In this document: piece by piece, positions 7,948 to 16,574 of the stretch
Numbering within the stretch: the first letter of the stretch is position 1
Layout: every line of letters begins with the position of its first letter
Source of the DNA: Candidatus Gastranaerophilales bacterium
GTDB taxonomy: Bacteria; Cyanobacteriota; Vampirovibrionia; Gastranaerophilales; Gastranaerophilaceae
Assembly: GCA_944323115.1 (NCBI GenBank)
Contig: CALURG010000074.1
Coordinates: 1 to 54,601 of the forward strand
Direction: 5' to 3'
Length of the DNA stretch: 54,601 bases
Translations under genes and position numbers: made by a program
Notes under the pieces: model-generated
What the model was told of the DNA's origin: nothing
The model's input: only the letters and a program-made list of their open reading frames with translations
Databases searched by the model: none

Positions 7948-8562
7948 ATGAAAAAGTTGTTAAAGAAAAATCAAAACGTTTTTGTTGTTCCTGAAGATGT
8001 AAAAGGAGCATTGTCATCCAAAATAAAGAAATTTGAAAAAAATATACTTGAAATTTGTATAGACAAAGATGATATGCAGTACTATTCTTCAAAGTCACCT
8101 ATCGAGGTATTTACCGTAGTAGACGAAGGAATGCTGTATTTTAAAACGGAAATCGGCAGTATTGATGCTGAAAACAATGTTCTTTCAATTGCTTTTGACA
8201 AAAAGAATTCCGAAATACTCCAAAGAAGAGAGTATACAAGAATAGATTTGGATAAGGAATTTACCTTAAAAGACGGAGAAAAAGATTACGTTTGCAAATT
8301 TGTTGATTTAAGTGCAGGCGGCATGAAAATATTGACAGACGCGGATTTGTCAACAGAAAAGGATTATTTGATAGAGTTTTCTCTTGAAAGCAATATCCCT
8401 ATAGGATGCTATTTCAAACCTATCAGAGTCGATGAAATACACATGAAAAACAAACCTGCAAAGAAAGTCGTTTCCGGCAGATTTATTGCTCTTAAAAACA
8501 TTGACAAAATAGCTATCGTACAGTTTTGTTTCAAAAAACAGACAGAAAATACAAACAAATAA
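7948..8562 (+). CDS. PilZ-domain protein, YcgR-like
   Basis: This 204-aa protein probably binds c-di-GMP and brakes or steers the flagellar motor. Residues 1-90 look like the N-terminal beta domain of YcgR-type proteins. The PilZ domain covers about 92-200. It carries both binding motifs: an RxxxR-type basic patch (QRREYTRID near residue 92) and DLSAGG (D/NxSxxG) near residue 119. It has no signal or membrane segment, so it is cytoplasmic. It starts 33 bases after flhA and is probably in the same operon. The HD-GYP phosphodiesterase at 10459 could set the c-di-GMP level it reads. Confidence 0.88.
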   Translation: MKKLLKKNQNVFVVPEDVKGALSSKIKKFEKNILEICIDKDDMQYYSSKSPIEVFTVVDEGMLYFKTEIGSIDAENNVLSIAFDKKNSEILQRREYTRIDLDKEFTLKDGEKDYVCKFVDLSAGGMKILTDADLSTEKDYLIEFSLESNIPIGCYFKPIRVDEIHMKNKPAKKVVSGRFIALKNIDKIAIVQFCFKKQTENTNK

Positions 8563-8577
8563 AAATCGTAGAAAAAT

Positions 8578-8820
8578 ATGGCAAAACAAGGATTTACAAA
8601 TGCAAAAAAAATCAGCGGAATGGCAGCAAGTCTGACAGTGTTTTTATGCAGTGCAATTATTTTTGTCAGGACAAAAGGTTTGATTGATTTAAACACTCTT
8701 TTGTACTCATTGTATATTATTATACCGGGTGCCGTTATTGTTGGATGGCTCGGGTACAACATAGGAAGTATTTTTGACAATACAAAAAAGAAAAAGAAAT
8801 TAAATAAATTTATGAAATAA
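8578..8820 (+). CDS. small membrane protein, 80 aa
   Basis: I do not recognise a family. Two hydrophobic segments (about residues 13-30 and 42-64) suggest a hairpin in the inner membrane. The last dozen residues are a Lys-rich tail, which should face the cytoplasm. It is spaced 15 bases from the PilZ gene and 15 bases from the histidine kinase that follows, so it is very likely co-transcribed. The context suggests a flagellar or sensory accessory protein; this is an inference from position only. Confidence 0.65.
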   Translation: MAKQGFTNAKKISGMAASLTVFLCSAIIFVRTKGLIDLNTLLYSLYIIIPGAVIVGWLGYNIGSIFDNTKKKKKLNKFMK

Positions 8821-8835
8821 AATTTGGTGCGAAAC

Positions 8836-10440
8836 ATGCAAAAAACAAAGAAAAAATTCAGAACAAAATTAAGTACACAATTTGCGGCATTTACCACAAT
8901 GCTTATTGCAATCACCGTATTTTGCATAGCCTGGTATTCTATTGCTACGGTAAACAACCTTGCACAACAGATTACCGGACAATCAAAAGATCTTAATGAC
9001 TCTATTTCAATAACTATTTTTCAAACTCTCGGTGAACAGCTTACAAACGGCAACTATGCAAAATTGAAAGAAACGGCACAAAAAATGGTAGACAGCAACA
9101 TCGTAGCCGTAGTCACCATAAAAGATGAAACCTCAGGGAAGGTTTATATAAAAACAGAACCGAGTGTAAAGCTGAAAGAGTTGTTCAGAGAAAATAAAAT
9201 TTCTGACAAGTCTTTGAAAAAGAGAGCTAAAGAAAAACCAATCTCAGAAAATATATACAAACTTTCCGTAAAGAAAAACGGAAAATTAATAGAACTGGGT
9301 TTTTATAATGAACCTATTACAAAAATCTATCTGGACATGCTTCGTGACAACATGCTTGCGATGGTGTTTATTTTTATATTCTTGGGATTTTTCTTGTCCA
9401 ATTTGATTTCAGGTATTTTGATTAAACCTATAAATATTCTTATAAAAAGCTTGGGAGATTTTGCAAAAGGTAATTTTTCACACCGTCTCGAAGAAACAAA
9501 TTATCTTGAAATCAATCGTCTGATACGTTCTTACAACGAAATGGCGGAATCTTTGGAAAAACTCTATCAGTCTTTGGAACAACAGGTAAAAGACAGAACA
9601 AAAGAGTTGGAAGCAGCTTATTCGGAACTCAAAAGCACTCAGGCCATGATGGTTCATTCGGAAAAAATGAAATCACTGGGTGAATTGGTTGCCGGAATTA
9701 CACATGAAATCAACAACCCGGTAAATTTCATATACGGAAACCTGATACATCTTAAAAATTATACAGCCGATATGATGTCTTTGATTGATAAATACAGCGA
9801 ATATGAAACAGATTTGACGGAAGAACACAAGCAGCAGATAAAAGAGTTGAAAGAAGAAATGGATCTTGCTTTTTTGAAAGAAGATTTGCCGGAACTTATA
9901 AGAAGCTGTCAGGAAGGCACGGAAAGGACAAAAAATATTGTACTGGATTTGAAAAACTTCTCAAGACTTGAAGAAGCTGTAATAAACAATGTGGATTTGC
10001 CGAAAGAAATTGATACAACACTCAATATTCTGCATAACAAAATGAAAAACCGAATCACTATCCACAAAGAATATCAAGAAAACCTTCCCCATGTAGAAGG
10101 CTACGGCGGCCAGCTTAATCAGGTGTTTATGAACATTCTGGACAATGCAGCCTTTGCTATTCAGGATAAGGGTGATATCTGGATAAGAATAAAGTCTGAT
10201 AACAAAAATGTTATAATAGAGTTTGAGGACAACGGATGCGGTATGGATGAAAATACCCGCAAAAAAGTATTTGACCCGTTCTTTACAACAAAAGAAGTCG
10301 GACAAGGAACAGGACTCGGTATGGCTATAAGCTATAAAGTTATCAAAAATCATAACGGTAAAATTGACCTTATTTCAGAAAAAGGCAAGGGCAGCAGGTT
10401 TATTATCACCTTACCTATAAAAATGGAACACAAAAAATAG
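8836..10440 (+). CDS. membrane-bound sensor histidine kinase
   Basis: This protein of about 534 aa has two membrane segments (about residues 18-40 and 173-195) flanking a 130-residue extracytoplasmic sensor. A HAMP domain (200-250), a coiled coil, a HisKA domain with His290 (GITHEINNP) and a HATPase domain follow. The HATPase has N-box [11 protein letters not shown]1 DNGCGMD and G2 [13 protein letters not shown] at 8824 is in frame; I prefer the ATG at 8836, although neither has a clear Shine-Dalgarno site. The HD-GYP response regulator starts 18 bases downstream and is the likely partner. The signal sensed is unknown. Confidence 0.9.
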   Translation: MQKTKKKFRTKLSTQFAAFTTMLIAITVFCIAWYSIATVNNLAQQITGQSKDLNDSISITIFQTLGEQLTNGNYAKLKETAQKMVDSNIVAVVTIKDETSGKVYIKTEPSVKLKELFRENKISDKSLKKRAKEKPISENIYKLSVKKNGKLIELGFYNEPITKIYLDMLRDNMLAMVFIFIFLGFFLSNLISGILIKPINILIKSLGDFAKGNFSHRLEETNYLEINRLIRSYNEMAESLEKLYQSLEQQVKDRTKELEAAYSELKSTQAMMVHSEKMKSLGELVAGITHEINNPVNFIYGNLIHLKNYTADMMSLIDKYSEYETDLTEEHKQQIKELKEEMDLAFLKEDLPELIRSCQEGTERTKNIVLDLKNFSRLEEAVINNVDLPKEIDTTLNILHNKMKNRITIHKEYQENLPHVEGYGGQLNQVFMNILDNAAFAIQDKGDIWIRIKSDNKNVIIEFEDNGCGMDENTRKKVFDPFFTTKEVGQGTGLGMAISYKVIKNHNGKIDLISEKGKGSRFIITLPIKMEHKK

Positions 10441-10458
10441 ACTACGGATATATAAAAA

Positions 10459-11472
10459 ATGGCGGAAAAGAAATACAATATTTTACTTGTAGATGACGAA
10501 GAAGACAACCTGGCGTTGTTGTACAGAACTCTTCGAGGTACATACAACCTTGAAAAAACAACATCGCCGTTGCATGCATTGGAATTGTTAAAAGAAAAAG
10601 ATTTTGAACTTGTCATCTCTGATCACAAAATGCCTGAAATGGACGGGGTGGAATTTTTAAAAAGAGTTCAACTTGCAAAACCGGAAACTATGAGAATTCT
10701 TTTGACCGCATATTCTGATGCAAATATTTTGATAGATGCAATAAATTATGCAAAAATTTACAGGTATGTAAAAAAACCTTTCAACCCTGATGAATTACAG
10801 CTGATTGTTTCTGCGGCTCTTGAATACTACCAGCTTAAATATGACAATGACAAACTTATTACTGACTTAAAAGAGCTGTTTTCAGGAACAATAAAAGCTA
10901 TCATGGGTGCTTTGGACGCAAAAGACTCTTTTACTTCAGGAAGAAGCAAAAGGATTACATACTATTCCATAGAAATTGCAAAACAGCTCGGTATGTCATC
11001 TATTGATATAGGCAAAGTTGAACTTGCAGGCATGCTGCATGATATCGGTATGATAGGTGTTTCTGACGAAGTTTTATACAAAATTGATACTCTTACGCAA
11101 GAAGAGTACAACGAAATCAAAAAACATATCACATACAGTGTAAAAATTTTGGAAGATATAAAACAACTGAAAGATGTTGTTGAAATAATAAAATATCATC
11201 ATGAAAAATATGACGGTACAGGTTATCCATACGGAGCAAAAGGAGAAGATATTCCTCTCGGTTCACGCATAATAGCTGTCGGAGATGCTTTTGACAGTGT
11301 AGTTTCAAACAGAATCTACAGAAATAAAGTGAGTGTCGAAGAAGCTCTAGAAGAAATAAAAAAAGGCTCAGGCACCCAATTTGACCCCGTTGTTGTCAAA
11401 GCTTTTGAAGATTGCTTTGACAAAATTACCGGTATTCTCAAACATGACAATATTGAAATTGCTTATGACTAA
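10459..11472 (+). CDS. response regulator with HD-GYP c-di-GMP phosphodiesterase domain
   Basis: This 337-aa cytoplasmic RpfG-type protein has a receiver domain at about residues 6-125, with acidic pocket Asp12/Asp13 and phospho-acceptor Asp55. An HD-GYP domain follows at about 145-325. The HD pair is His194-Asp195 (MLHDIGMIG). The region HHEKYDGTGYP carries Gly255-Tyr256-Pro257. All key residues are present, so active hydrolysis of c-di-GMP is expected. It sits directly after the histidine kinase gene and three genes after flhA, next to a PilZ receptor. This suggests phosphorelay control of c-di-GMP for motility; the partnership is inferred from gene order. Confidence 0.92.
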   Translation: MAEKKYNILLVDDEEDNLALLYRTLRGTYNLEKTTSPLHALELLKEKDFELVISDHKMPEMDGVEFLKRVQLAKPETMRILLTAYSDANILIDAINYAKIYRYVKKPFNPDELQLIVSAALEYYQLKYDNDKLITDLKELFSGTIKAIMGALDAKDSFTSGRSKRITYYSIEIAKQLGMSSIDIGKVELAGMLHDIGMIGVSDEVLYKIDTLTQEEYNEIKKHITYSVKILEDIKQLKDVVEIIKYHHEKYDGTGYPYGAKGEDIPLGSRIIAVGDAFDSVVSNRIYRNKVSVEEALEEIKKGSGTQFDPVVVKAFEDCFDKITGILKHDNIEIAYD

Positions 11473-11541
11473 ATTTTACACACAAGCTATTACTCTTTTT
11501 GACAATGTTTTTCCTCAAGCTTCTCGATATTATTAGTTTGT

Positions 11542-11730
11542 ATGCAAGAGAATCTTTTAAACAAAAAAAATTCTGACCTGAATTCTGCCGAAAAATATAT
11601 CGGCAGATATCTTAAAGATTTGCAAAAACATTTTAACCTGAGTGACACACAGCTAATAAAAATACTTAAAAATTTAATTTATAAATTGAAAAAGAAAAAT
11701 CATGAAAAAAAATGGTGGCATTTTTTTTAA
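11542..11730 (+). CDS. small hypothetical protein, 62 aa
   Basis: This is a highly charged, probably helical protein (Lys-rich C terminus ending KKWWHFF) with no membrane segment. I do not recognise it. The ATG at 11542 lacks a good Shine-Dalgarno site, which lowers confidence. It lies between two response-regulator genes on the same strand, 70 bases after the first and 53 bases before the second. A helical central part (about residues 18-50) could bind a partner or DNA, but nothing specific is visible. Confidence 0.45.
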   Translation: MQENLLNKKNSDLNSAEKYIGRYLKDLQKHFNLSDTQLIKILKNLIYKLKKKNHEKKWWHFF

Positions 11731-11783
11731 AAACCACATATTATATTATTAATAAAAATTAAAAAGTATGATAATATAATCTT

Positions 11784-12410
11784 ATGAGTGAAGAGCAACC
11801 TAAAAAACGAACAATAGAAGTTGATGAAGAGTTTTTGGAGCAACTCTACGGCCTCGTGGGTAAAATACCTCCGGGAGAAAAAAATATAAATGTAGACTTG
11901 TTGAAAGACTTGATTCTTGACATAAAAAGAAAAATAGACAAAGCAAAAACAGATGCAATTGAAGAACTCCATTCTTCTTCAAAAGAAAAAAAGCCAAGCT
12001 CTATTACATCAGAGCAGGAATATACTGAAGAAGAAGAAAATCCGAAAAACGTTCTCATTGTTGATGATTTGGGTGTAATTACTTATCAGCTTGGTGTTAT
12101 GTTTCGCAATCTTGGCTATGACGTGGTTATTGCGAAAGAGATATATGATGCTATTACAAAATACAAAAAACGTCCGTTCAAGCTTGTTATCATGGATTTG
12201 TTTATCCCGACTGACAGGGAAGGGTTTATTCTGCTTGACGAACTTGTAAAATTGTCTAAAATAAATGATTCAAATACTATAATTGGTGTTATGACTGCTT
12301 CTTCAAAAAAAGAACACAGACAGCTTTGTATGAAAAAAGGTGCTGATTTCTATATAGAAAAAGTTGAAGATTGGCAAAATGAACTTATTGAATATTGCGA
12401 AAAGAATTAA
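11784..12410 (+). CDS. response regulator with C-terminal receiver domain
   Basis: In this 208-aa protein the receiver is at the C terminus (about residues 88-205), the reverse of the usual order. It has the acidic pair in VLIVDDLG, phospho-acceptor Asp138 (VIMDLF), Thr in GVMTAS and a Lys near residue 193 (IEKVED). Residues 1-60 form a helical domain with no match I know, and residues 60-85 are an acidic Glu/Lys/Ser linker. It has no DNA-binding or enzymatic output domain, so it may act by protein contact. The gene ends before the terminator at 12457-12490 and closes the first half of the signalling block. Confidence 0.83.
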   Translation: MSEEQPKKRTIEVDEEFLEQLYGLVGKIPPGEKNINVDLLKDLILDIKRKIDKAKTDAIEELHSSSKEKKPSSITSEQEYTEEEENPKNVLIVDDLGVITYQLGVMFRNLGYDVVIAKEIYDAITKYKKRPFKLVIMDLFIPTDREGFILLDELVKLSKINDSNTIIGVMTASSKKEHRQLCMKKGADFYIEKVEDWQNELIEYCEKN

Positions 12411-12456
12411 GTTTGTTTTTCAAAATTGTCATAGTGTTTTTTTTAATTAAAAGTTT

Positions 12457-12490
12457 AATGTTGTCTTGTCAAAATTCAAGACAACATTTT
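12457..12490 (+). terminator. rho-independent terminator after the flhA-receiver run
   Basis: A perfect 12-bp stem (12457-12468 with 12477-12488) with an 8-base loop is followed by T residues. It lies 47 bases after the receiver gene and probably separates two transcription units. Confidence 0.8.
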
Positions 12491-12794
12491 AATATTCAAT
12501 GTTTTTCAAAATCATACATGGTATCTAATTCAAAATATGTATGTCTGATTTTTTGAGTAATACTAATAAATTATCTTTTTTTAACTTGCAAAACATTTGT
12601 TTCCCAATGCTTTTCACCTGTTTCTAGACCATATGGCCTAGATTGCCGGATATAGCATTTTTTTTGAATATTTCAACCTTATAGTCGATGAGAGACTACT
12701 GCATTTAGGGGTAATATACCATGTGTAAATAATATAATCACATGAAAAATATTCAAAACTAACCGGTTACATCGGACATTCCGAAAAGGCAGGA
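12491..12794 (+). promoter_or_regulatory. regulatory region before the NarL-type regulator
   Basis: This stretch of about 300 bases has no gene that I can support. It holds a 20-bp near-perfect palindrome (12623-12642, centre CCATATGG) and a TATAAT at 12733-12738. CATGTG (12720-12725) and CACATG (12739-12744) flank that -10 box as an inverted repeat. The palindromes could be operator sites for the regulator encoded just downstream. A matching -35 box is not clear. Confidence 0.45.
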
Positions 12795-13547
12795 ATGACA
12801 AAAGAACTTAAAAATAAAAAATCTTGGGGGGAGCAGATGAGAAGAGGTCTTGAATTTAAGAAGAAAGCAAGAATCATTCTGGTTGATGACAACTATGAAC
12901 ATTTGTCAGGAATCAAAGAATTGATTGAAATTGAAAGCGATTTTGATGTAGTGGCAACAGCTACAAGTGCAAGTGTTGCAATTAGTCTTATTAAGAAGTA
13001 TCGTCCCGAAATCGTTTTGATGGATATCAATATGCCTGAAAAAGATGGTTTAACAGCGATTGCTGAAATTGAAAAATTGGATTTGGGAGTGCGTACCATC
13101 GCTTTAACGGGCTACGATGATCCTGATTTAATTTTCAGAGCTATGAAAATCGGAGCAAAAGGCTATATCTTAAAGACAATGGCTTCTGCACAACTCATCT
13201 ATGCTATAGATGAAGTTGCAAACGGTAAAATATACCTGCCTGCAACTTTATCCTCCAGATTTTTTGAGTATTTCCAAAAATCATTCAAAGAAGAAACACA
13301 AGTTATTTCAGACGAAGAAAATCTTTTGAACTATCTCACACAGCGTGAAGAAGAAGTTCTTGATTTGTTGACACAAGGTATCACATACAAAGGTGTTGCC
13401 CAAAAACTTTTCATCTCTGAAACTACGGTAAAAACACACGTAAACAACATTTTCCAAAAACTTCAGGTAAATGACAGAACACAGGCTGTTTTGTATGCCT
13501 TGAACAACGGATTTTTGAACAGAAGAAAAGTAAAAATTGCTATATAG
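12795..13547 (+). CDS. NarL/FixJ-type response regulator (receiver plus LuxR helix-turn-helix)
   Basis: This DNA-binding regulator is 250 aa from the ATG at 12795. An in-frame ATG at 12837 follows a GGGGGGAG sequence and would give 236 aa. The receiver covers about residues 26-142, with Asp32-Asp33 region IILVDDN, phospho-acceptor Asp77 (VLMDINMP), Thr in IALTGY and Lys in YILKT. The LuxR-type HTH is at about 185-245 (LTQREEEVLDLLTQG, then TVKTHVNNIFQKL). The histidine kinase 105 bases downstream is the likely partner, and flgB-flgC-fliE follow it. It may control the flagellar genes, by inference from order. Confidence 0.92.
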   Translation: MTKELKNKKSWGEQMRRGLEFKKKARIILVDDNYEHLSGIKELIEIESDFDVVATATSASVAISLIKKYRPEIVLMDINMPEKDGLTAIAEIEKLDLGVRTIALTGYDDPDLIFRAMKIGAKGYILKTMASAQLIYAIDEVANGKIYLPATLSSRFFEYFQKSFKEETQVISDEENLLNYLTQREEEVLDLLTQGITYKGVAQKLFISETTVKTHVNNIFQKLQVNDRTQAVLYALNNGFLNRRKVKIAI

Positions 13548-13573
13548 AATTTTCCTGCAATGCAGGAAAATTC
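13547..13573. other. hairpin between regulator and kinase genes
   Basis: A 13-base inverted repeat meets at a single unpaired base just after the NarL-type gene. A hairpin with an 11-bp stem and small loop would form. No T-run follows on the plus strand, so this may be an attenuator, an RNA processing site or a protein-binding palindrome rather than a full terminator. Confidence 0.4.
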
Positions 13574-13651
13574 TGCAATATAAAAAAATAAAATTAATAA
13601 TCGGAAGAGTCCGGCTTAAATAAAAAAATAAATAATGGTAAGAGAATATAA

Positions 13652-14917
13652 ATGGGCGGAGCAAATTTCAGACAAAAAAATCTTTTGAAAGATTTAATTT
13701 ATTTGGGTCAAACAAGACCCGTAAACAAACAGACCATAAAAGGCCTGTTTCGCTTTGCTCTGGAACCTTTATTGGAAGCCCAGACACAAAAAGCCGTTGT
13801 GTTAATGCGGGTCTTTGACACAAATGGTATCGAAGGTGTTTTAAAAAGGCTGGAATTTACAAATGCGGAAGTGTATTCTTTTGATTCTGTGACAAATGGC
13901 GAAGATCTTACAAAAGATGATATTTGGGGAGAGACAGAGTTTTTGGTTGTGCTGTCTGCAAGGTATTCCGCTGTAATTTTGTGGGATTATTCTACGGAAA
14001 ATGTCAAAGACACCTCTTGTCTTTATTACCTTTTGAATTCAAGAGACGTAAATAATGTTGTCCGAATAATCAGCGAAAATTCTAAAATCGATTTGATGAG
14101 ATACACTCAAGAGTACACTCCTGAACGAAGAAGCAATGAAATGTTAAACAAAGCTATTCACAAGTTTATAAACTTTGCTGATTCTTTTGTTGAAGAAGCC
14201 TCTTTGTCACAAGCGGAAACTTCTATAATGAGTGAGAATGATGACATTGAGAAAAAATATGAATATATTTCCACAAAAACAAAAACAATTTCTCATGACA
14301 TAAGAAATCATCTTTCAGTTATAGATTTATATTCCAAAATAATGGAAAAAAGACTGGAAAAAGTTCCGAACAAAGAGTTGAAAGATTCTATGCTCAATGC
14401 TGTTTCCAGTATTAAAAAATCAAAAGATTCAATTGACGTACTTCTCAATGAATTACGTACAATTCAAGGTGCAATGCTTGAAACACATTGTTTTTCAAAA
14501 ATTCTTGAATCTGCAATAAATCTTGTTCAGGCAAAAGCTATGGAAAAAAATATCAAAATAGAAGTTTCAAATGAATTTCAAGGTGATATAGTTGCTGATG
14601 AAAACAAGCTTTTGAATGTAATGATAAATCTTTTGTACAACGCAATGGACGCTATGTCAGACAACGGTTTAATCAAAATAAAAACCGAAGAATCTGAAGA
14701 CAATATGCTGAAAATTGTTTTCACAGACAACGGCTGCGGTATAGAAGAAGACAAAAAAGACAAGATTTTTGATGAAGGCTATACCTCAAAAGCAACCGGT
14801 TCGGGTCTTGGGTTGTATGTCTCAAAAGAAGCAATGAAAGACCAGTACGGAGACTTAAATCTTGTAAAATCAGATGAAAACGGTACAACTTTTGAAGTAA
14901 CAATACCTAAATTGTAA
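13652..14917 (+). CDS. soluble histidine kinase
   Basis: This 421-aa kinase has no membrane segment. Residues 1-190 are an N-terminal sensor domain that I cannot assign. HisKA follows with His215 (TISHDIRNHLS). HATPase is at about 300-420, with N-box NLLYNAMDAM, G1 DNGCGIEED and G2 GSGLGLYVS. The gene lies between the NarL-type regulator (105 bases upstream) and flgB (31 bases downstream), so it is probably co-transcribed with the flagellar rod genes. It may phosphorylate the NarL-type regulator in response to a cytoplasmic or flagellar assembly cue; this is inference. Confidence 0.88.
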   Translation: MGGANFRQKNLLKDLIYLGQTRPVNKQTIKGLFRFALEPLLEAQTQKAVVLMRVFDTNGIEGVLKRLEFTNAEVYSFDSVTNGEDLTKDDIWGETEFLVVLSARYSAVILWDYSTENVKDTSCLYYLLNSRDVNNVVRIISENSKIDLMRYTQEYTPERRSNEMLNKAIHKFINFADSFVEEASLSQAETSIMSENDDIEKKYEYISTKTKTISHDIRNHLSVIDLYSKIMEKRLEKVPNKELKDSMLNAVSSIKKSKDSIDVLLNELRTIQGAMLETHCFSKILESAINLVQAKAMEKNIKIEVSNEFQGDIVADENKLLNVMINLLYNAMDAMSDNGLIKIKTEESEDNMLKIVFTDNGCGIEEDKKDKIFDEGYTSKATGSGLGLYVSKEAMKDQYGDLNLVKSDENGTTFEVTIPKL

Positions 14918-14948
14918 GAAAGTTTTTGAAAACGGAAAGGAGGAAAAA

Positions 14949-15467
14949 ATGGATTTGTTTAACGTAAGAGCAATAGAAGTATCAAATCTTGCTATGGACG
15001 GCCTTGTCGAAAGACAAACCGCAATTGCTTCAAATACCGCAAACGCCATGACTCCTGAATATCAAAGAAAACGTGTTGCATTTGAAGACCAGTTAAGAAC
15101 AATTCTTGAAAAAGATGATATAAGACGTGATTTGAGAATGCAAAACAGTTTGGCTTATCAAAAAGACAAGACTTATAAAGTAGGATATTCCGAAAATTAT
15201 TCAAACCCGATGACCAAAAATATAGCACAGCGTTTGCCGCAGGAGCAAATGCTCTATATACAACAGGTTACGGCAGATACTGACAATTATGATCCTGAAA
15301 TTATAAGGGATACAAGATGGATTGATTACGGAAACGGAAACAATGTAAATCTTGAAGAAGAAATGATGGATATGGCAAAGACAGGCCAGCAGTACAATGT
15401 TTTAGCCACAGTACAGGGCAGATTTGTATCTAATCTGCTTGAAGTAGTAAGGGGCGGAGGTGCATAA
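14949..15467 (+). CDS. flgB: flagellar basal-body rod protein FlgB
   Basis: This 172-aa proximal rod subunit is exported by the flagellar apparatus. The N-terminal rod motif is present (AIASNTANAMTPEYQRKRVAFE, residues about 25-46). The C-terminal helix ends near VSNLLEVVRGG. It is somewhat longer than the usual 130-140 aa because of the middle region. It has a strong AAAGGAGG site before the ATG, and flgC starts 4 bases after its stop. It belongs to the flgB-flgC-fliE operon ending at 16573. Confidence 0.94.
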   Translation: MDLFNVRAIEVSNLAMDGLVERQTAIASNTANAMTPEYQRKRVAFEDQLRTILEKDDIRRDLRMQNSLAYQKDKTYKVGYSENYSNPMTKNIAQRLPQEQMLYIQQVTADTDNYDPEIIRDTRWIDYGNGNNVNLEEEMMDMAKTGQQYNVLATVQGRFVSNLLEVVRGGGA

Positions 15468-15471
15468 TTAG

Positions 15472-15978
15472 ATGAGTTTTTCAGCATTTGACATATCAGG
15501 AAGCGGAATGTATGCACAAAGAACAATGATGGACAACATTGCTTCCAATATTGCAAACGTAAACACAACAAGAAATCCTGACGGAACACCCGGTGTTTAT
15601 GTCAAAAAGAATGTCTCTTTCAGAGCAGTTTACGCTGACAGACTGGGCTCTGCCACACCGCCGTTTCCTGACGGACAGCACGAAGCATACTGGAGCCCTA
15701 CAAACGGAACTATCGCACTAAAAGGCGGTATTTCTTACGACGAAAAACAAATATCACAAGGTGTTGAAGTTGCCGAGATTACACCGGCAAACGATCCTTA
15801 CAAAACAATCTTTGACCCGGACAATCCGGAAGCAGACGCAGACGGTTTTGTTACATTGCCGAATATAAATGTGGTTGAAGAAATGGTAAACATGGTTTCG
15901 GCCTCCCGTGCTTACGAAGCTAACGTAACTACAGCAGAAACTACAAAGGGCATGATTTCGGCAGCTTTGAGAATATAA
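15472..15978 (+). CDS. flgC: flagellar basal-body rod protein FlgC
   Basis: This 168-aa proximal rod subunit has the N-terminal signature SGMYAQRTMMDNIASNIANVNT (residues about 11-32). The family C-terminal helix contains MVNMVSASRAYEANV, near residues 138-155. Its middle region is slightly longer than that of enteric FlgC. It is exported across the inner membrane and assembles with FlgB. Tight spacing to flgB (4 bases) and fliE (33 bases) indicates one operon. Confidence 0.95.
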   Translation: MSFSAFDISGSGMYAQRTMMDNIASNIANVNTTRNPDGTPGVYVKKNVSFRAVYADRLGSATPPFPDGQHEAYWSPTNGTIALKGGISYDEKQISQGVEVAEITPANDPYKTIFDPDNPEADADGFVTLPNINVVEEMVNMVSASRAYEANVTTAETTKGMISAALRI

Positions 15979-16011
15979 TTCTAAAAATTTTTAATCCAGA
16001 GGAAAAACAAA

Positions 16012-16536
16012 ATGCAATTTAATCCGAATATGATTGGGAACAATTCAATAAAAAATTACAACAGTTTCCTAAACAGCGAAATGCAGGCATTGAATATCAA
16101 CTTTGACAAACAGGGAATGGTTGATTTTGACAATGTTTTGCAGCAGGAAATGCAGCAAAGAAGCTCACTTCCACAAGGTCCTATTATAAATACCGGTATC
16201 CAAATGAATGTGGGCTTGGAAAATATGGGTGTATCTCCTCTTGAAAGGATTGAACCTACGGTGCAGCAAGCTGTTTCACAAAATACGGGAAGACAGTCCG
16301 ATGTAGAAAATATGGCAAATACTTTTGCAAAAGCTTTTTCAAACGGGTTGAATTCCGTAAACGACTCTCAAAATGCTGCGTACAATGCGGCTGAAACATT
16401 TGCTTCAGGCGGTGATATCAGCGTACACGATGTTATGCTCGCTTCACAAAAGGCAAACCTTACAATGCAAATGGCTATCCAAATGAGAAACAGGCTTGTT
16501 ACGGCATACAATGAACTAAGAAATACTAACGTATAA
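16012..16536 (+). CDS. fliE: flagellar hook-basal body complex protein FliE
   Basis: This protein of 174 aa joins the MS ring to the rod. The FliE domain covers about residues 85-174 and ends in the typical pattern DVMLASQKANLTMQMAIQMRNRLVTAYNE. The first 75 residues are an extra Asn/Gln-rich N-terminal extension, since most FliE proteins are near 100 aa. The AGAGG site before the ATG is acceptable. It is the last gene of the operon, followed by a strong bidirectional terminator shared with the convergent 978-aa repeat-protein gene. Confidence 0.9.
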   Translation: MQFNPNMIGNNSIKNYNSFLNSEMQALNINFDKQGMVDFDNVLQQEMQQRSSLPQGPIINTGIQMNVGLENMGVSPLERIEPTVQQAVSQNTGRQSDVENMANTFAKAFSNGLNSVNDSQNAAYNAAETFASGGDISVHDVMLASQKANLTMQMAIQMRNRLVTAYNELRNTNV

Positions 16537-16542
16537 AAATAA

Positions 16543-16573
16543 AAAAAGCCCCTGTATTATTCAGGGGCTTTTT
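16543..16573. terminator. bidirectional terminator between fliE and the 978-aa gene
   Basis: An AAAAAGCCCCTG stem pairs with CAGGGGCTTTTT around a short AT loop, giving T-runs on both strands. Confidence 0.9.
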
Positions 16574-16574
16574 A

